The notes below the pieces were generated by a model, which was given only the letters and a program-made list of their open reading frames with translations, was not told the DNA's origin and searched no databases. This document shows positions 21,988 to 33,615 of a stretch of 64,000 bases of DNA, piece after piece. Position 1 is the first letter of the stretch; the number at the start of each line of letters is the position of its first letter. Source of the stretch: Dermacentor variabilis (taxonomy: Eukaryota; Arthropoda; Arachnida; Ixodida; Ixodidae); the NCBI RefSeq assembly GCF_050947875.1, contig NC_134572.1:161035105-161099104 (forward strand), read 5' to 3'. A program made the position numbers and the translations under genes.

Positions 21988-22860
21988 CTACGCAGGAATT
22001 CTATGCTCCGTAACGGAGGTGCGCCGTACTTTAGACTCAGTACAGAAGCAGGCAGAGACCTCATTAATATGGTTGAGTAAATGCTGTTTCCGTCTTTCCA
22101 ATAAGCCGGAGTAAATCTCCATGTGATCGCTCAGCTTGATCGCTTCCGATGAATTAGGCGAAGCAATTCCGTGGGAGGTGACATCAGTGAGGACAGAAAT
22201 TCCATGGAGGAAGGCGACAGCTGTGCCTTGCGGTAAGTAGTGACATTCGTTGCTGATGTTTGTCAGCAGGACTAATGGGTGTGTGTTCTGAAGCTTGACG
22301 AGGCCCGGTGCAATGCAGATGTTCCGTTCAAGCATTCACAGAATTTTTGTCTCAGCGATGCCCTCATAGCCGTCGAATGTGTCTCACGTTACCAGGGTTA
22401 GTAGCCTGCTTTTTGCCGGTACAGTGATGCTGTCTTCCGCGATAAGCAAGGCGTTTTCGGTGTGGTTCTCGTCGCCAGCGTCGCCTGCGATGGCTTTTGC
22501 CGTAGAAAACGTCACACTTACTCAATTTTCCCTCGTTAATTATGGTTCCATTCGTCTATAGAAAATGCATGCCGAGTATCAAGTCCGTCGAGCAACTGGG
22601 CAGAATAATGAAGAGCCCGACGTATGTAAATCTGAGAAAATTAACTCGAACAGTGCATCTACCCAAGGAAATTAGTAGATGACCTCCTGCAGTACTGATC
22701 TACGATCCAGTTCATGGTGTAAAAAGCTTCATTAACTTTGACACAAGCTATCTGCTCATAACCGAGCTATCCGCACCAGTGCCAATTAATTCTGTGCCTT
22801 CTTTGTCATCTGTGGTAACCACTATGTCCGACGTTACAACTTGTCGTTCATCAACGAAAT
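21988..22860 (-). pseudogene. Gypsy C protease and protease-RT linker
   Basis: At 22758-22796 the minus strand reads GTELIGTGADSSV, where a retroelement protease has (L/I)xDTGA. The catalytic Asp codon reads GGC (Gly), so the protease is inactive even apart from frameshifts. The frame at 21988-22335 (NICIAPGLVKLQNTHPLVLL, YLPQGTAVAFLHG) matches the linker that precedes RT in such elements. Confidence 0.65.
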
Positions 22861-23028
22861 GCGCCTGAACGTCGGTTGGTTGTCGTCGTTGTCGTCGTGA
22901 TGGAGGATATCCGAAGCGCTCGGCGTCAGCGGTCTCACCTCCGGTTGTCGCTTGACTCAGTTTTCCGCGTTCATAGGGCTGGGCGAACGATGCCTACGAG
23001 CGTCTCGAGGAAACGCGGGACTGGGCGA

Positions 23029-24120
23029 TCAGGATCGAGTGGGCGATGAAGAACGGGGCTTGTGCCTTCGCTGCTCGAATGAATTGTCACGACGCGCGGT
23101 GAAGTTCTCTATCTCCATAGGGTGCTCACCAGGTCGCGTGCGAGGATCATATGGAGGGAAACTACTGAGACCCACGAGCCGATAGGGACGCATTCTGAAG
23201 ACGTGACCAGCCTCCTCACAATGAAAGCACAGGGGCCTGGTGTGAGTAGCCCCAAAGATGTAGCTTCTCCCGGGCCTCAACTCCTCGATAGACGGTGGAC
23301 TGCGACGCCTGAATGCTACTTCTGTTTGATCGGTGGGGCACATGACGTTTGAGGGGCCGTACAGAGACGGTCGTCGTACCGCATCCGCATAAGTCATTCG
23401 GACTGGCTCCCGCCGTTGTGGTACCTCGTATTCTTTACGAGATTGAATGAATTGCCTTTTCTCGTCGTGCACTATCTCTGCCACAGACGTTCGCGCTGTC
23501 GGCGCATCGGTTACCTGCAATTTCTGCAGCTCTTCCCTTACTACAGCCCTGATCAATTCGATCAGGTCCTCGAGGTGGTTTCCCAAATTCATGGTAGGGG
23601 GTTGTACGAAAGTTCCATTACGTTGCCGTCGTACTATCTGGCATGTTGTCGAAGGGCCCTTTCCATTCCTGTTGTTTGAGCAAGGAAGTCCGCAAGTGTA
23701 GCGGGCGGATTCCGAATTAGCCCAGCAAAAATCTCTTCCTTCACACCTCGCATCAGATATCGGACCTTCTTGCCCTCGCCCATTGAGGCATCCGCACGTC
23801 CGAAGTGCCGAGTCATGTCTTCAGTATACGTGGTGACGCTCTCGTTCGAGCCTTGGACTCTTGCCTGTGTTGCCAACTCTGCTCGTTCATTCCTGTCCGT
23901 GTTGGAGTATTTGGTGCTTAGCTGCCGTCGAAATTCGTCCAACGAAGACAATACCGCTTCATGGTTATGAAACCACGTCCTCGCAAAGTCTTGGAGCATG
24001 AAGTACAGGTGGCGCAGCTTGAGCTGTTCGTTCCATCCGTTGCATTAGGCAACCAGCTTGAAATGGTCTAGCCAATCTTCCACGTTCAGTAGCATCTCTG
24101 TGGAATACAATCGGCGTTTG
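23029..24120 (-). pseudogene. Gypsy C gag
   Basis: Minus-strand frames at 23634-23999 and 23029-23592 give the capsid core (FARTWFHNHEAVLSSLDEFR, ARVQGSNESVTTYTEDMTRH, KVRYLMRGVKEEIFAGLIRN) and a nucleocapsid with CFHCEEAGHVFRMRPYR, a zinc knuckle whose last Cys appears to be Arg. An upstream piece (VEDWLDHFKLV, about 24060-24100) is in another frame. Gag packages element RNA. The same gag family appears, on the plus strand, in element E. Confidence 0.82.
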
Positions 24121-24130
24121 TGGATGTTTG

Positions 24131-24225
24131 ACGATGAACTGCGCAAGCACATAATCGTTCAGATACGCACAGTTTCATCGTACCTGTGCCTATCCGGACG
24201 ATGATGTGCCCGCGCAGTTCATCGT
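24131..24225. repeat. Imperfect 42-bp inverted repeat
   Basis: 24131-24172 and 24184-24225 are complementary at 36 of 42 positions by eye, around an 11-base loop; both arms carry GATGAACTGCGC. It lies just upstream of the gag of element C and could fold as a long hairpin in the leader RNA. Confidence 0.75.
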
Positions 24226-24371
24226 ACGGATACGCTCGGGCAAGAGATCGTACTCAGGTATGAGCACTTGCAGACGGCGGCTGGTACGCACATGTACAGG
24301 GGTAATCTCTCCGGGTCTACTCGCAGGAAACAAGTCAGGGGTACGCTGCGCCTAGGGTAATGGCATCATGT

Positions 24372-24388
24372 GCCCGGCACCTCCATCA
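24372..24388 (-). promoter_or_regulatory. Gypsy C primer-binding site
   Basis: The minus strand reads TGATGGAGGTGCCGGGC next to the presumed 5' LTR end. It differs by one base in its core from the TGGTGGAGGTG of elements A, D and E, so the same tRNA 3' end could prime it. Confidence 0.6.
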
Positions 24389-24392
24389 GTAA

Positions 24393-24600
24393 AATGTCAC
24401 GAAGATGACTAAGGCGGACTCGCCGACACACAACAGGCTACATTAATGATGGCTGACACCCAATAAGACCCGGTGCACAACTGCGCCCTTCGTCGTCTTC
24501 TCTCTCGCGATCGGTGCCTGTAGTGGGCGGCTAAATTCTGGCGATCGGGACTCGTAGTGGGTAGCTTACTTCGTGTCAATTTTAGCTTTGCCTTTATAAT
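24393..24600 (-). repeat. Partial 5' LTR of gypsy C
   Basis: It sits on the outer side of the primer site. It contains, on the forward strand, CACCCAATAAGACCCGG and a CTCTCTCGCGATCGG stretch. No second copy lies in the window because the 3' end of the element is missing, so the outer boundary is approximate. Confidence 0.45.
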
Positions 24601-24609
24601 CATCAAAGG

Positions 24610-25050
24610 TTCTGCGTTTGGATACCACAAATGGTCGTGGCTTCGACCATCAACCGTGGTACCATCAATTTTGATGCCATTGAATTTTGGCCCAACCAAA
24701 GGTCCAGGGTTCTACTCCCAACAAAAGCCGTGGATGCGAGTGTATTCATTAACTCCAAATTAATTACCTCAACCTTAATTCGCGCCGAAGTTCATATGTC
24801 CTACTCCCCCTAAATGTCGTGGGTTTTAGCGCGTTAATTACATCTTTCTTAATTAACAGTGCCTAAATACATTCAGCTTAATTAACACCAAAGGTCGTGG
24901 GTTCTACTTATGGTGGCACCGTCAATTACGGTGTCATTCGATATTGGCCCCACCAAAGGTAGGACTCCCACCAAAGGTCGTGGGTGCGAGTCCACCAATG
25001 GTCGTAAATGGCACCATCAATTTTAGTGCACTGAATTTCGTTGACATAAA
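24610..25050. repeat. Degenerate repeats of AAAGGTCGTGGGT and CACCATCAATTTT units
   Basis: Short units recur irregularly: AAATGGTCGTGG, CCAAAGGTCCAGGGTTCTAC, ACCAAAGGTCGTGGGTTCTA, CACCAAAGGTCGTGGGTGCGAG, and ACCATCAATTTT, with ATTAATT blocks between them. Some units resemble a pol III box B (GGGTTCTACTCCC). Probably an old tandemly amplified tRNA-like or satellite sequence. Confidence 0.6.
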
Positions 25051-26908
25051 GCTGGATGGTGAATTTTTTCGATAACGCCAGACAACAAATGTTTCCATTG
25101 ATGAGGCTATAACGGCTTTCGCCTTAATAACTTTGCTCTGCTAATGTGTATGCATTATATATGCAAGGCTAATGGGAAAATAAACGCTCGTTGTTTGAAG
25201 CTCAAGTATCCTCTTTGGCTTTGCGCTAGCACCGGGATCGCGCATAAAATTTACTAAGAAGTTCAGGTCTCACCCAAAAATTAGTTTCAGATTGACACAT
25301 CTGTACGGAGAAAACAGAAATTTTCAACACGTGAAATTGCTTACCGACGCAGAACTGGCCATAGCTAATGCGGTAATGCATCTATGGAAGTTGTATTGGA
25401 GTTTAACGGCATATGTATATCTTATTATGCTGAGGTTGTCTTGTAATACAGAGGACGACGGTTCTTTATATAATGCGCATCTTAGGGGATGTTTCACCCT
25501 ATGTGCGAGTTCAAAATATATTTACAGTTTATTTGCAACGTATAACCGGCAGATGATTTATGGGCTAGTGAGAACGCTGGAAGGTAGAAGCAAATAATTT
25601 TGCAGACCCATTTAGTTGAGCATGATACATGATCCTGTTGTAGTATAGCTTACCGTTATTGATTGTTAAACACTCAGTTTTATCTTGAAGAAACAAACAG
25701 TAGAACCTCAGCGCCTCATCCCTCCTGATGATCGAGAAAGTAGCGACATTTCATTTGCTTGTATGTATTTTAGCAGTTTTACGAGAGACTTGGAAATTGC
25801 GAATAAACGCGTTTGGCGTGAATTGGATAAGTGAAACGAACGGTGGCGTTCTATTAAAATTGCTCCTTTAATATTACCATCTAGAATTGTCGACACATAA
25901 ATAGGAATAATAGCTGTGGCCTCATGAACATCCTGATAAATTGCTCACCGAATTTGAAACATTTCGCGTTTTTTCATTAGACTGTTTTCTAGATACCGTA
26001 TACATAAATTCTTAATTTTGATGTTTCAGTACGCAGCTGACAGATATTGGTGAGTCAACCTTCACTAAAAAAAAAGGAACTATGAGACGAACACTCCAAA
26101 CCGCTGTCACTCGGCTCAGAAGACTCCACAGCTGTACGACGGTTCTTCCTGGTACAATTTTAATGTACGGACACTCACGAGAGCCGGATACCAGTAGTAA
26201 GTAACCACGACATTTTAAAGCACTTTTATTTAACAGCCATTGCTGCAAAACTTTCTACCTGCTAATATTTTACCGGTGCATTTAGACAAACTCTATAGTA
26301 ACCTAATCCGTTAGAATATTGCAGTTTCAAAGAATCAGGCACTGACAGGACTGGTAATGTTTGGCGTTGCACAGCAACTCCGCCGAAGGTATTCCAACTT
26401 TACGGGGGTGCGACATGTTAGCGCAATGCAGCCGGCATAGTAACTCTCAACACAAACTCTAACTCTGACTCTAAAAGTTACTCTAACGCAAAGTGCTCGG
26501 CAAAAAGAAATAGCTGCCTGGGCGCTGTTGCCGGGTGGGTCGCAGGCAGACACGCCCCGCATCTTGCATAGCAACACTCTAAACCTCTGCACAATGGCCT
26601 CTCATGTGCATTCAGGAGGACAGCGTGACAACGGCGGAAGTGTGGTCCACTGTGTGAATGCGCCTTGAGTGCCCGTGCAATTAATTGATCTGGGAACAAT
26701 ATAACTATATGGACGGAGTACTGGTCCATTCATACGTATTAAGAACAGTGCATTGGATGAGAATGGTTGGCGTACTCTTTAGAAACTCCAAGGTAATATC
26801 AATCCCTTTTTTTCCTCCAGCAAAAATTGCATTTTGTAAAATCCTGTTTTCTCATTCAGGTAACAGGTTCCAAAAATCTACACCAGTCTACTTTCTAAAA
26901 AAAAGAAG
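25051..26908. other. No recognisable gene
   Basis: About 1.85 kb, AT-rich in the first half. A short imperfect series of CTCTAACTCTGACTCTAA occurs near 26450-26485. No protein similarity recognised. Confidence 0.45.
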
Positions 26909-27141
26909 AATTAATACATGGGGTTTTACGTGCCAAAACCACTTTCTCATTAAGATGCACTCAGTAGGGGAGGACCGCGGAAATTTCGACCACCTGGGGT
27001 TCTTTAACGTGTACCTAAATCTAAGCACACAGGTGTTTTCGCATTTCGCCCCCACCGGAATGCGGCCGCCATGGCCGGGATTCGATCCCGCGACCTTGTG
27101 CTCAGCTACCTAAAGCCATAGCCACTGAGCAACCACGGCGG
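26909..27141 (-). mobile_element. tRNA-derived SINE, family 2
   Basis: Body from ATGGGGTTTTACGTGCC. The head at the right end has box B complement GGGATTCGATCCCG (about 27076-27089) and box A complement TAGCCACTGAGCAAC. The box B is nearly canonical, so this is one of the best-preserved copies. It ends 18 bp before the mariner-like element. Confidence 0.85.
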
Positions 27142-27617
27142 GTTTACTTTTGCTACATACCGGGTGTCCCAGTTAAGTTGTACCAAGATTAAAAAAAACA
27201 CACAAAACTCCAGAGAAATCGTAGCGACTGCATAGTAGTTGTATTCCTGTGTACTTACAGGTTTTTCTGAGAAAAGCCAACGGAACCAAAACCAACACTT
27301 ATACAGATCCCACGCAATGGGGCAATCGATGTGAGCGAAGCTTTCTGTGCTCTTTGCGTTTATTGACGATAATTAGTGGTGATGTTGACGGCTAATGTTT
27401 AATTTCTTCAACTTTTTGTCCAACACGTGAGTAGTGAGTTGATGTTAAACGTTATCTTACGTGCACCACTGCTGTTTGTCTGCGTATTACACAAAACACA
27501 AAGGGAGAGGTGTTTTCTTGAGGCGTTGTTGTGCGCCATATCTCCTAACCTTTGAGAGGGTTGAGTACTCTCATAGCCTCACATTGCACATCGGATCGTG
27601 GCAGAAGAATAAAACTT

Positions 27618-27817
27618 AGATTATTGGGCTGCACGTGCCAAAACCACAATCGCATTATGAGGCAGCCCATGGTGGCGCACTCCGGAATAATTTTGGCACC
27701 GTGGTGTCCTTTAACGTGTCCCTAAATCAAAGGGCCGAGCGTTTCTTATTTCGCCCGTCCAAATGCAGCTGCCACGGTCGCGATCAAATCCACGACCTCG
27801 AGCACGACCGCGGCGGG
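27618..27817 (-). mobile_element. SINE family 2 inserted in the mariner-like element
   Basis: The body begins near TTATTGGGCTGCACGTGCCA and runs through CACTCCGGAATAATTTTGG to the head complement CACGACCTCGAGCACGACC. Diverged. It lies between the left TIR and the transposase, so it is younger than the mariner insertion. Confidence 0.7.
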
Positions 27818-28019
27818 CACATAAGTGTTCATTTGACGTGCGACGGCTTCCGTTGTGTCGCCTAAACCCTGCGGTGGGCTTTAATTAACGCGGTTTTGCT
27901 GCTGCACGCCCCGGGTAAGTTTTCCGCCTCAGATAATTACATGGTTTTACTTTTCGTAAATAGCGGAAACGCACTAGCTAGCTTAAGTTTATCCAGTGTT
28001 TCGTTGCCTCCTCACGTCA

Positions 28020-28850
28020 GCTTTTCCCTCCCCCCGCCCCCTTGTACTCGTATAAGAACTGCGAGCGAAGAGATCGTTGCCAGTCTTCGCATTCACTGAT
28101 ATCGCGGCCGCCGCCGGTTCTACCCATTCTCTGCCTCCTCTCCCCCCTGCTGTCTTCTATTCTATCTAACTTTCGCCTGGACTTGCACCTTCGTAGAAAG
28201 GTAAGCACTTGCAGGGGGCCATGGATAATTACATCCGTCAACAGGTTAAAGCGGCGACGACCCGGGAGCTGCAGAAGGCATTGTGCACATTCGACGCGAT
28301 GCGGTCCAAACGAGTTCCTCGCGCCTCTTCTCTGCCACGTTCCTGACATGTATACACACGCTCTGAAACCCCCCTCCTACGCTGTGTGCCAGACACCACC
28401 AGCAGCACCAGCAGCAGCAGCAGTCGCAGTGGGAAAGTCGATGGAAAATGCAAAGAAAGCTTCGCTGTAATACGATATAGATAGGCTCTCGTGCGCCACT
28501 ACTCCAGCACTCCCAAGCGAATAGCAACGGATATACGGCATTACTAGTGGCGGCATCTCGATACAGGGCTTCACGCTATGTGATGGCCACGGCATCATAA
28601 GAACACGCCGCTGACGCACTGATAAGCGTAGCCATGCCGCAAGGATGGGGGAGGGGGGATGCTGTAGCCGGGAAACCGTGACAGTGCACTTAGGACTAAT
28701 TTTGCGCACTGCTCTTGTTCCGTAGGTAGACGCGCATTTTGTTTTCTTTAGCAACAGAAACGAACCTTGCGCAGGTTATGTCCCTCTATAGTGTTTTGGC
28801 GGACCCGTACAGCCAGCATATGCTGTTGTCTGTTACGCAAATCAAATTTG
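28020..28850. other. Unexplained insert in the mariner-like element
   Basis: It contains a (CAGCAC/CAG)n run near 28397-28425 and pyrimidine-rich segments. No known coding region. It separates the left TIR part from the transposase remnant. Confidence 0.4.
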
Positions 28851-28929
28851 CTTGACGTGTAAGTGCGTAGATAATAATGGGAGATCTGAACGGCATCACG
28901 GCAGTGACCTGCTCTTCAAGAAGACAGTC

Positions 28930-30030
28930 ATGTCGTTCACGAATGATCAGACGGCTAAAATGATCCTGGCTCTGGGGGCGGCGCACGGTGGCAAGAGGAA
29001 GGCAGCCAAGCTATTCCGGATGTGGCTTTTTGGAGGACGCCATATTCCGTCAACAAACTTAGAGCGTGCGAAGGCCTTTGCAAGACGGGCAGCTTCAAAA
29101 GAAAGCGACGCAGGACTGCGACAATAGTTCAAAAAGCGGAAACGGATGTTCTGGCACCCTTTGCCGCTAACCCTGACGGAAGTGTGTGCGACGCCAGTGC
29201 GGAAGCCAGAACCTCAAGTTCATCAGTGTGGAGGACTTAAAAAAAAAGGATCATATGAACCCGTACCATGTACATCTTCATAAAAAACTGGCCGAGAGTT
29301 TGAAAACAGGCTTGACGTTGCCGATTGGATTTTCACGAAATGTGCAGAAGAAGCGGACTTTCTTACTGCTGTGATTTTGACGGCTGAACTTAATTCTTCC
29401 AGAAACGCCCAAGTTAATCTTCACCACGCGCACTACTAAAGCGATATGAGTCTACATTGGCTGGAACAAACACTACACCAATACCAGTGGTCGTTTCATG
29501 TGTGGTGTGGCATTTTTGATGGTAACATCATCGGGCCCATTTTTTTTTACAACACACTAACGACGCAACGCTATGTCAATGACACCATCGAGGGGGGGGG
29601 GGAGCGTGAACGTTTGGTTCAACGTTCCACTAGCGTATCTTCTGTACATCTGGTTTCAACACGATAGTGCTCCTGTGCATTGTAGTGGTTAGTCTCGAGC
29701 GTGGCTCGACAAACTTTTTGCTGGCCAGTAGATTGCCCGGCACGGACCTATACCCAGGCCTGCAAGGTCACCGGATATGACACCGCTAGACTTCTGTGAC
29801 GCTACGTGAGAGATCGCGTGTATAGCAGCGAAACTACAACTCCGGACGCCCTAAAGGCTAAAATAAGCAGCGTATGCCGCAGGATTCCAACGTCGTTGGT
29901 CAAAGCTGCAACAGCACAAGTGTTGGAAAGAAGCAAGTGCTGTATTTGCTTCAGACGGTGAACTGCTAGAGCACATGCTATAAGTGGGAGTGGAAGATGA
30001 CCGCTCAAAACTGCTGTAAGACGTGACTGT
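28930..30030 (+). pseudogene. Mariner-like transposase
   Basis: The N-terminal helix-turn-helix region starts MSFTNDQTAKMILALGAAHG and continues, after a frameshift near 29050, with TGSFKRKRRRTATIVQKAET, ASAEARTSSSSVWRT, and after further stops FENRLDVADWIF and WLEQTLHQYQWSFHVWCGIF. The first catalytic site reads VILTAE where (W/I)TDE is expected, so Asp is Ala. The second, QHDSAPVH, and third, RSPDMTPLDF, are present. Stops and at least two frameshifts kill the protein. Family role: cut-and-paste at TA. Confidence 0.85.
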
Positions 30031-30851
30031 TTAACACACCTTCATTATGTCACCCTATCCTTAATAAAGAAAGCTAGCGACAAAGATAGTAAAAAACTGC
30101 TTTGCTATCCCTCTTTCCTGGAGTCCAAGAGACAAAAAGGGTAACTGGCTAAACCAATTACACCTTTGGACGTTTCTTTGTCGGTAGCTGAGGCGCCTTA
30201 CGTGCTTTTGGCTTCTTTTTTTTAAAAATAATAGTCCTGAGTAGGTCTTTTCTGTTCTTCCGAGAGCTGCCTCTTTTTTCCTGCTGTTTTGCACACTGTT
30301 AATTTTTAACATTGGTTAAATTTCTTTTGCAGATTTGTTTCATGATACGCGAAGCTTAAACTATCCCGAGTGTCTCATCAAGCACAACGTTCTTGCGTCC
30401 GCAAATGCTGACACTTATCGCACCACGCTAGTTAGGTCGCGAAACATGACGAAGCCTTGTACGATGCGGCGATAAACGAATGCAGCCGTACACCTTTCAA
30501 AGGCTACTTGAACACGCTCCACTAGCGGCGCGCTTGCGCGCATCTATTCCATGTTTCGCATTTTTCACGGGCTTTTGTATTTTCTTTGAAATAACGATGA
30601 TGCCCACTTCAGCGCGAAGTAAATGCTTGATTCAGAGATTATTTCAGGTGTTCTACAACTTTGTAACTGATATGTTTGCGATTCAAGGAATAATAAAAAC
30701 GTACGTTGACTAATTAAAACACTTTATTAGCCAATGCTTCGTCTAGAAAAAGATTACTACACACGACTGCCGCTACTATGCAGTCAGCACGATTTCGATA
30801 GAGCTCTTGAGTTTTTCAAAAATCTTGGTCTAAGTTAACTGGGACACCCGG

Positions 30852-31663
30852 AGTAGGCACTGTGTACACAATTTAGCGGATGGACTTTTTCCTAGCGGTG
30901 GTTGGTTTTGTTGCTTCACTTCGAATAATGGCTTTAAATTTCTAATCTATGCAGTAAGCAAAAGTCAATCCTAACCCAATAACGGTGAAGGCTTGCTTTA
31001 AAATTTTCTTTTTTTTATTTCATTCAAATATTTTCTCTCTCGGTGCGGCTACACTTTTCCAAACATTGCGACTCCATTCCCGACGGGACATCGTCTATAC
31101 CCCAATGCTCGTTTGTACAAGTTTACGCCAGGGGAGGACACTATTATAAATGCGCAATTTCTTTAGCATCATTAACCGGAAATAAGCATTTAGTTATGCC
31201 TTTTATAAGCCTTTAGATACCTTTAGTAAGTGTCAATATGGGGAAATGAAGGATCTCAGAAATGCAGAATACCAAAACAATAATTTAAGCATTTTTGACA
31301 ATTTTTTGGTAAGTTTACGTATTGTTTGAAAACCTTTCCATCCGATAAAATCATTGCGTGAAGCTTACCTAAAATCCCAACTAGATCACAAAACAGGATT
31401 TAGTATATAAACGCTAGCTGTAAAATGAGGTCAATGAAACTTGAAGGGGATTCCGCGAATATGTGTATTCCCTTACTTATAAGGTACCCGCCGAATACAC
31501 CTAATTCACAGAAACTAGATGCCACAGTTATATATTATGAGCGGGCCTTGCCTCCACACATATTTCATGCTCGGGAGCGACGGGTAGTGGCTTTAGCTAA
31601 AGCACACTTATCGCGGTACTGCTTGCCATGTTTTTCTGATATCGCATCTCTGTGAAAACCCTT
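30852..31663. other. No recognisable gene
   Basis: About 0.8 kb of AT-rich sequence with no repeat or protein family I recognise. Confidence 0.45.
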
Positions 31664-32250
31664 CATAGGGACACTAAAGGCAAATATTAAGCCATACTAA
31701 AATGACAGATTAGTGCTCTAGAGTCTCCAAGGCGCCAATATTATCGCGGACAGAGCCTTAATAATCGAGAAATTGACGTAAATGCAGCACGTGAATAGAG
31801 ACTTCTCCGGGACATTCAAGTACTTGCCCGATGACGAAAGCACTCCTTAGTCATATTCTGTCACTAGTACTCAACCACTAGTTGCAAAAAACATCCTTGC
31901 GTTATATTATGAGACGCAATTAAATGCTACTTGTTCAGCTCTATTTCGTTTTTAGCAAAAAATAACACACTGAATTTATCCTTGACACTGACGCGGGCGT
32001 TTGAAAGGTTTCATTTTCACTCGACTCTACGGCGCTCACGTTTTCGCGTTTCAGAGTACTTTCGTCATCGCGTAGTGCTGCGCTAGTTTTTGTCGCTCGC
32101 GAAACTCGCACAAACTGCAAGTAGCAGAGAATTAAATTTCCATGTGATGGTCGCAGCATGCCCGAACGCTGTATGTATAAAGTTGTTTTGTTGATCTATG
32201 CCACTCATGGTACCACTTGGCCAAAAAGCAGCTGCAGCGGCGAATCCACC
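31664..32250. repeat. Probable dispersed repeat starting GGGACACTAAAGG
   Basis: The start at about 31667 (AGGGACACTAAAGGCAAATA) matches my recollection of a common tick repeat. Segments such as GTCGCTCGCGAAACTCGC follow near 32090. No matching right terminus was found; the sequence runs into the (GGAT)n array. Family and borders are uncertain. Confidence 0.4.
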
Positions 32251-32254
32251 CCTC

Positions 32255-32257
32255 TGG

Positions 32258-32293
<36 letters not shown>

Positions 32294-32442
32294 ATGGATG
32301 GATGGATGGATGGATGGATGGATGGATGGATGGATGGATGGATGGATGGATGGATGCATGCTTGCATGGATGCATGCATGCATGGATGGATGGATGCATG
32401 GATGGATGGATGGATGGTGGATGGATGGATGGAACTACGGAG
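32255..32442. repeat. (GGAT)n microsatellite with GCAT variants
   Basis: A nearly pure GGAT array of about 45 units, interrupted at 32355-32400 by GCAT and GCTT variants and one GGTGGAT. Translations such as WMDGWMDG or HPSIHPSI are artefacts. Confidence 0.95.
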
Positions 32443-32554
32443 TGATATTGTTAAATGATGCGATTGGTTTCAGGAAAATTATATTTTCATAAATAAAGTA
32501 AAAACAAAGCTAATTTGTTTTAAGAATCCCCACATAGCTATCACAATTAATAGG

Positions 32555-33615
32555 AGGATTTTTTTGCATTCATCAGACTGTAATTCATGCCATTGCCTAT
32601 CTTTGCCACTCGAATCAACAGTAAAGTATTTAGGTGTACATTTCGATCAATGTCTTAATTGGGCTGGTCACGTTAAACACATATGTAAAAAGCTAAGATC
32701 AATTGCTGCCATGATGTATCACCTTGGAGGCAGAGCTCCATTCAAAGTAAAGCTTACTGTATTTAAGGCGCTAGCTGAATCTTTACCTATGTATGGCATT
32801 ACATTATACGGCACTTGCTCTGAAAAAAACAAGAAATTAATCGGGTAATTCGTAAAATAGTCAAGAGCATAACCTACGGTACAGCGTTAGATAGCGCAGG
32901 TACAAAGGAAATATACGACGCCCTGGGTATACTACCAGTGAAAGAACAATTTAAGTATGTAGTTTTGAAGAATCACTACTTCAGCAAAGAATTCAGGGTT
33001 GCCGTAAAAAAGAACGTGACATTGCGACAAACTGAGAGCTACGTGAACCACGTGTCTACCATCACTATGGAAAAAGAACCCGGAACTACTATGTCCCTGC
33101 AGTATTTATTCAATTGATTGATGAATTATGTACAATAAACACGAAAAGAAAAATGAATAAAGTGATAAGAAAATGGTGCGCAAGCTCAATAAACACTTAG
33201 TAGGTAAAGCCAGTTGGCTCATATGGAAATGTTTACCGGCTTTGTTTTCAACTTTTGTTTATGTTCATGCTTCGATACATGTGTATAATTTTGAAGTCAG
33301 CAGTTTGAAGAATTGAGTTGTAGTTCTGTAAGTGTATCGCTTTGATGCTTTGACTTTGTTTTGTCTTTGATGTTTTCTTGACAACATTGTGTAATGAAAA
33401 CACAGGAACTCAAAATGCTTGTTATTTTTTGTTTCATGCACTGGACGGTGTTCAGCGTATATATGCGAGAGAATGTAATGATCGTTGTAATATGAATTTA
33501 ATATGTTGTTTCACCAACGGCCTGGTCATTTTACAAGCACTGGGTGCTTAGATTGCCCAGCAAGTTCATCCTGTACAAAGAACTTTGGATAGATAAATGA
33601 ATGAATGAATGAATG
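32555..33615 (+). mobile_element. 5'-truncated LINE with (GAAT)n tail
   Basis: The plus strand encodes the RT C-terminal region (LESTVKYLGVHFDQCLNWAG, HICKKLRSIAAMMYHLGGRA, ESLPMYGITLYGTC). After a frameshift near 32846 come IRKIVKSITYGTALDSAG and DALGILPVKEQFKYVV, and a stop near 33114. An AT-rich 3' UTR of about 480 bp ends in AGATAAATGAATGAATGAAT. Resembles I/R1-type LINE tails. Only the 3' end is present, as usual for target-primed insertion. Confidence 0.8.

Larger units (their letters stand above)
15345..24600 (-). mobile_element. Ty3/gypsy element C, split by a 6.1-kb insertion
   Basis: A minus-strand gypsy element. Moving leftwards it shows a probable 5' LTR end (24393-24600), a primer-like site, gag, a protease remnant and RT. 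RT is cut at about 21683 by the 6128-bp TIR element and resumes at 15548. It stops after the YLHD site near 15345, so RNase H, integrase and the 3' LTR are missing. Removing 15552-21679 plus one TTA makes the RT blocks contiguous in frame (apart from stop mutations), showing that they were one gene. Confidence 0.85.
27160..30851 (+). mobile_element. Mariner/Tc1-superfamily element, expanded and inactive
   Basis: The left end CCGGGTGTCCCAGTTAAGTT and the right end (reverse complement CCGGGTGTCCCAGTTAACTT) form TIRs of about 30 bp. TA precedes the left end; the right flank reads AG then TA, so the TA duplication is mutated or offset. Transposase remnants lie at 28930-30030 on the plus strand. 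At 3.7 kb the element is much longer than a normal 1.3-kb mariner; a SINE at 27618-27817 and unexplained sequence at about 27900-28850 account for the difference. Confidence 0.85.

Noticed and set aside
28395..28430. A polyglutamine-coding exon
   Set aside because: Only a few CAG units, in a frame with no recognisable protein and inside a mariner-like element.
32255..32442. A CRISPR array
   Set aside because: The periodic structure is a 4-base microsatellite with no spacers; no array with unique spacers exists in the window.
32132..32492. Open frames with WMDG or HPSI repeats
   Set aside because: Pure translations of the (GGAT)n microsatellite in all frames.
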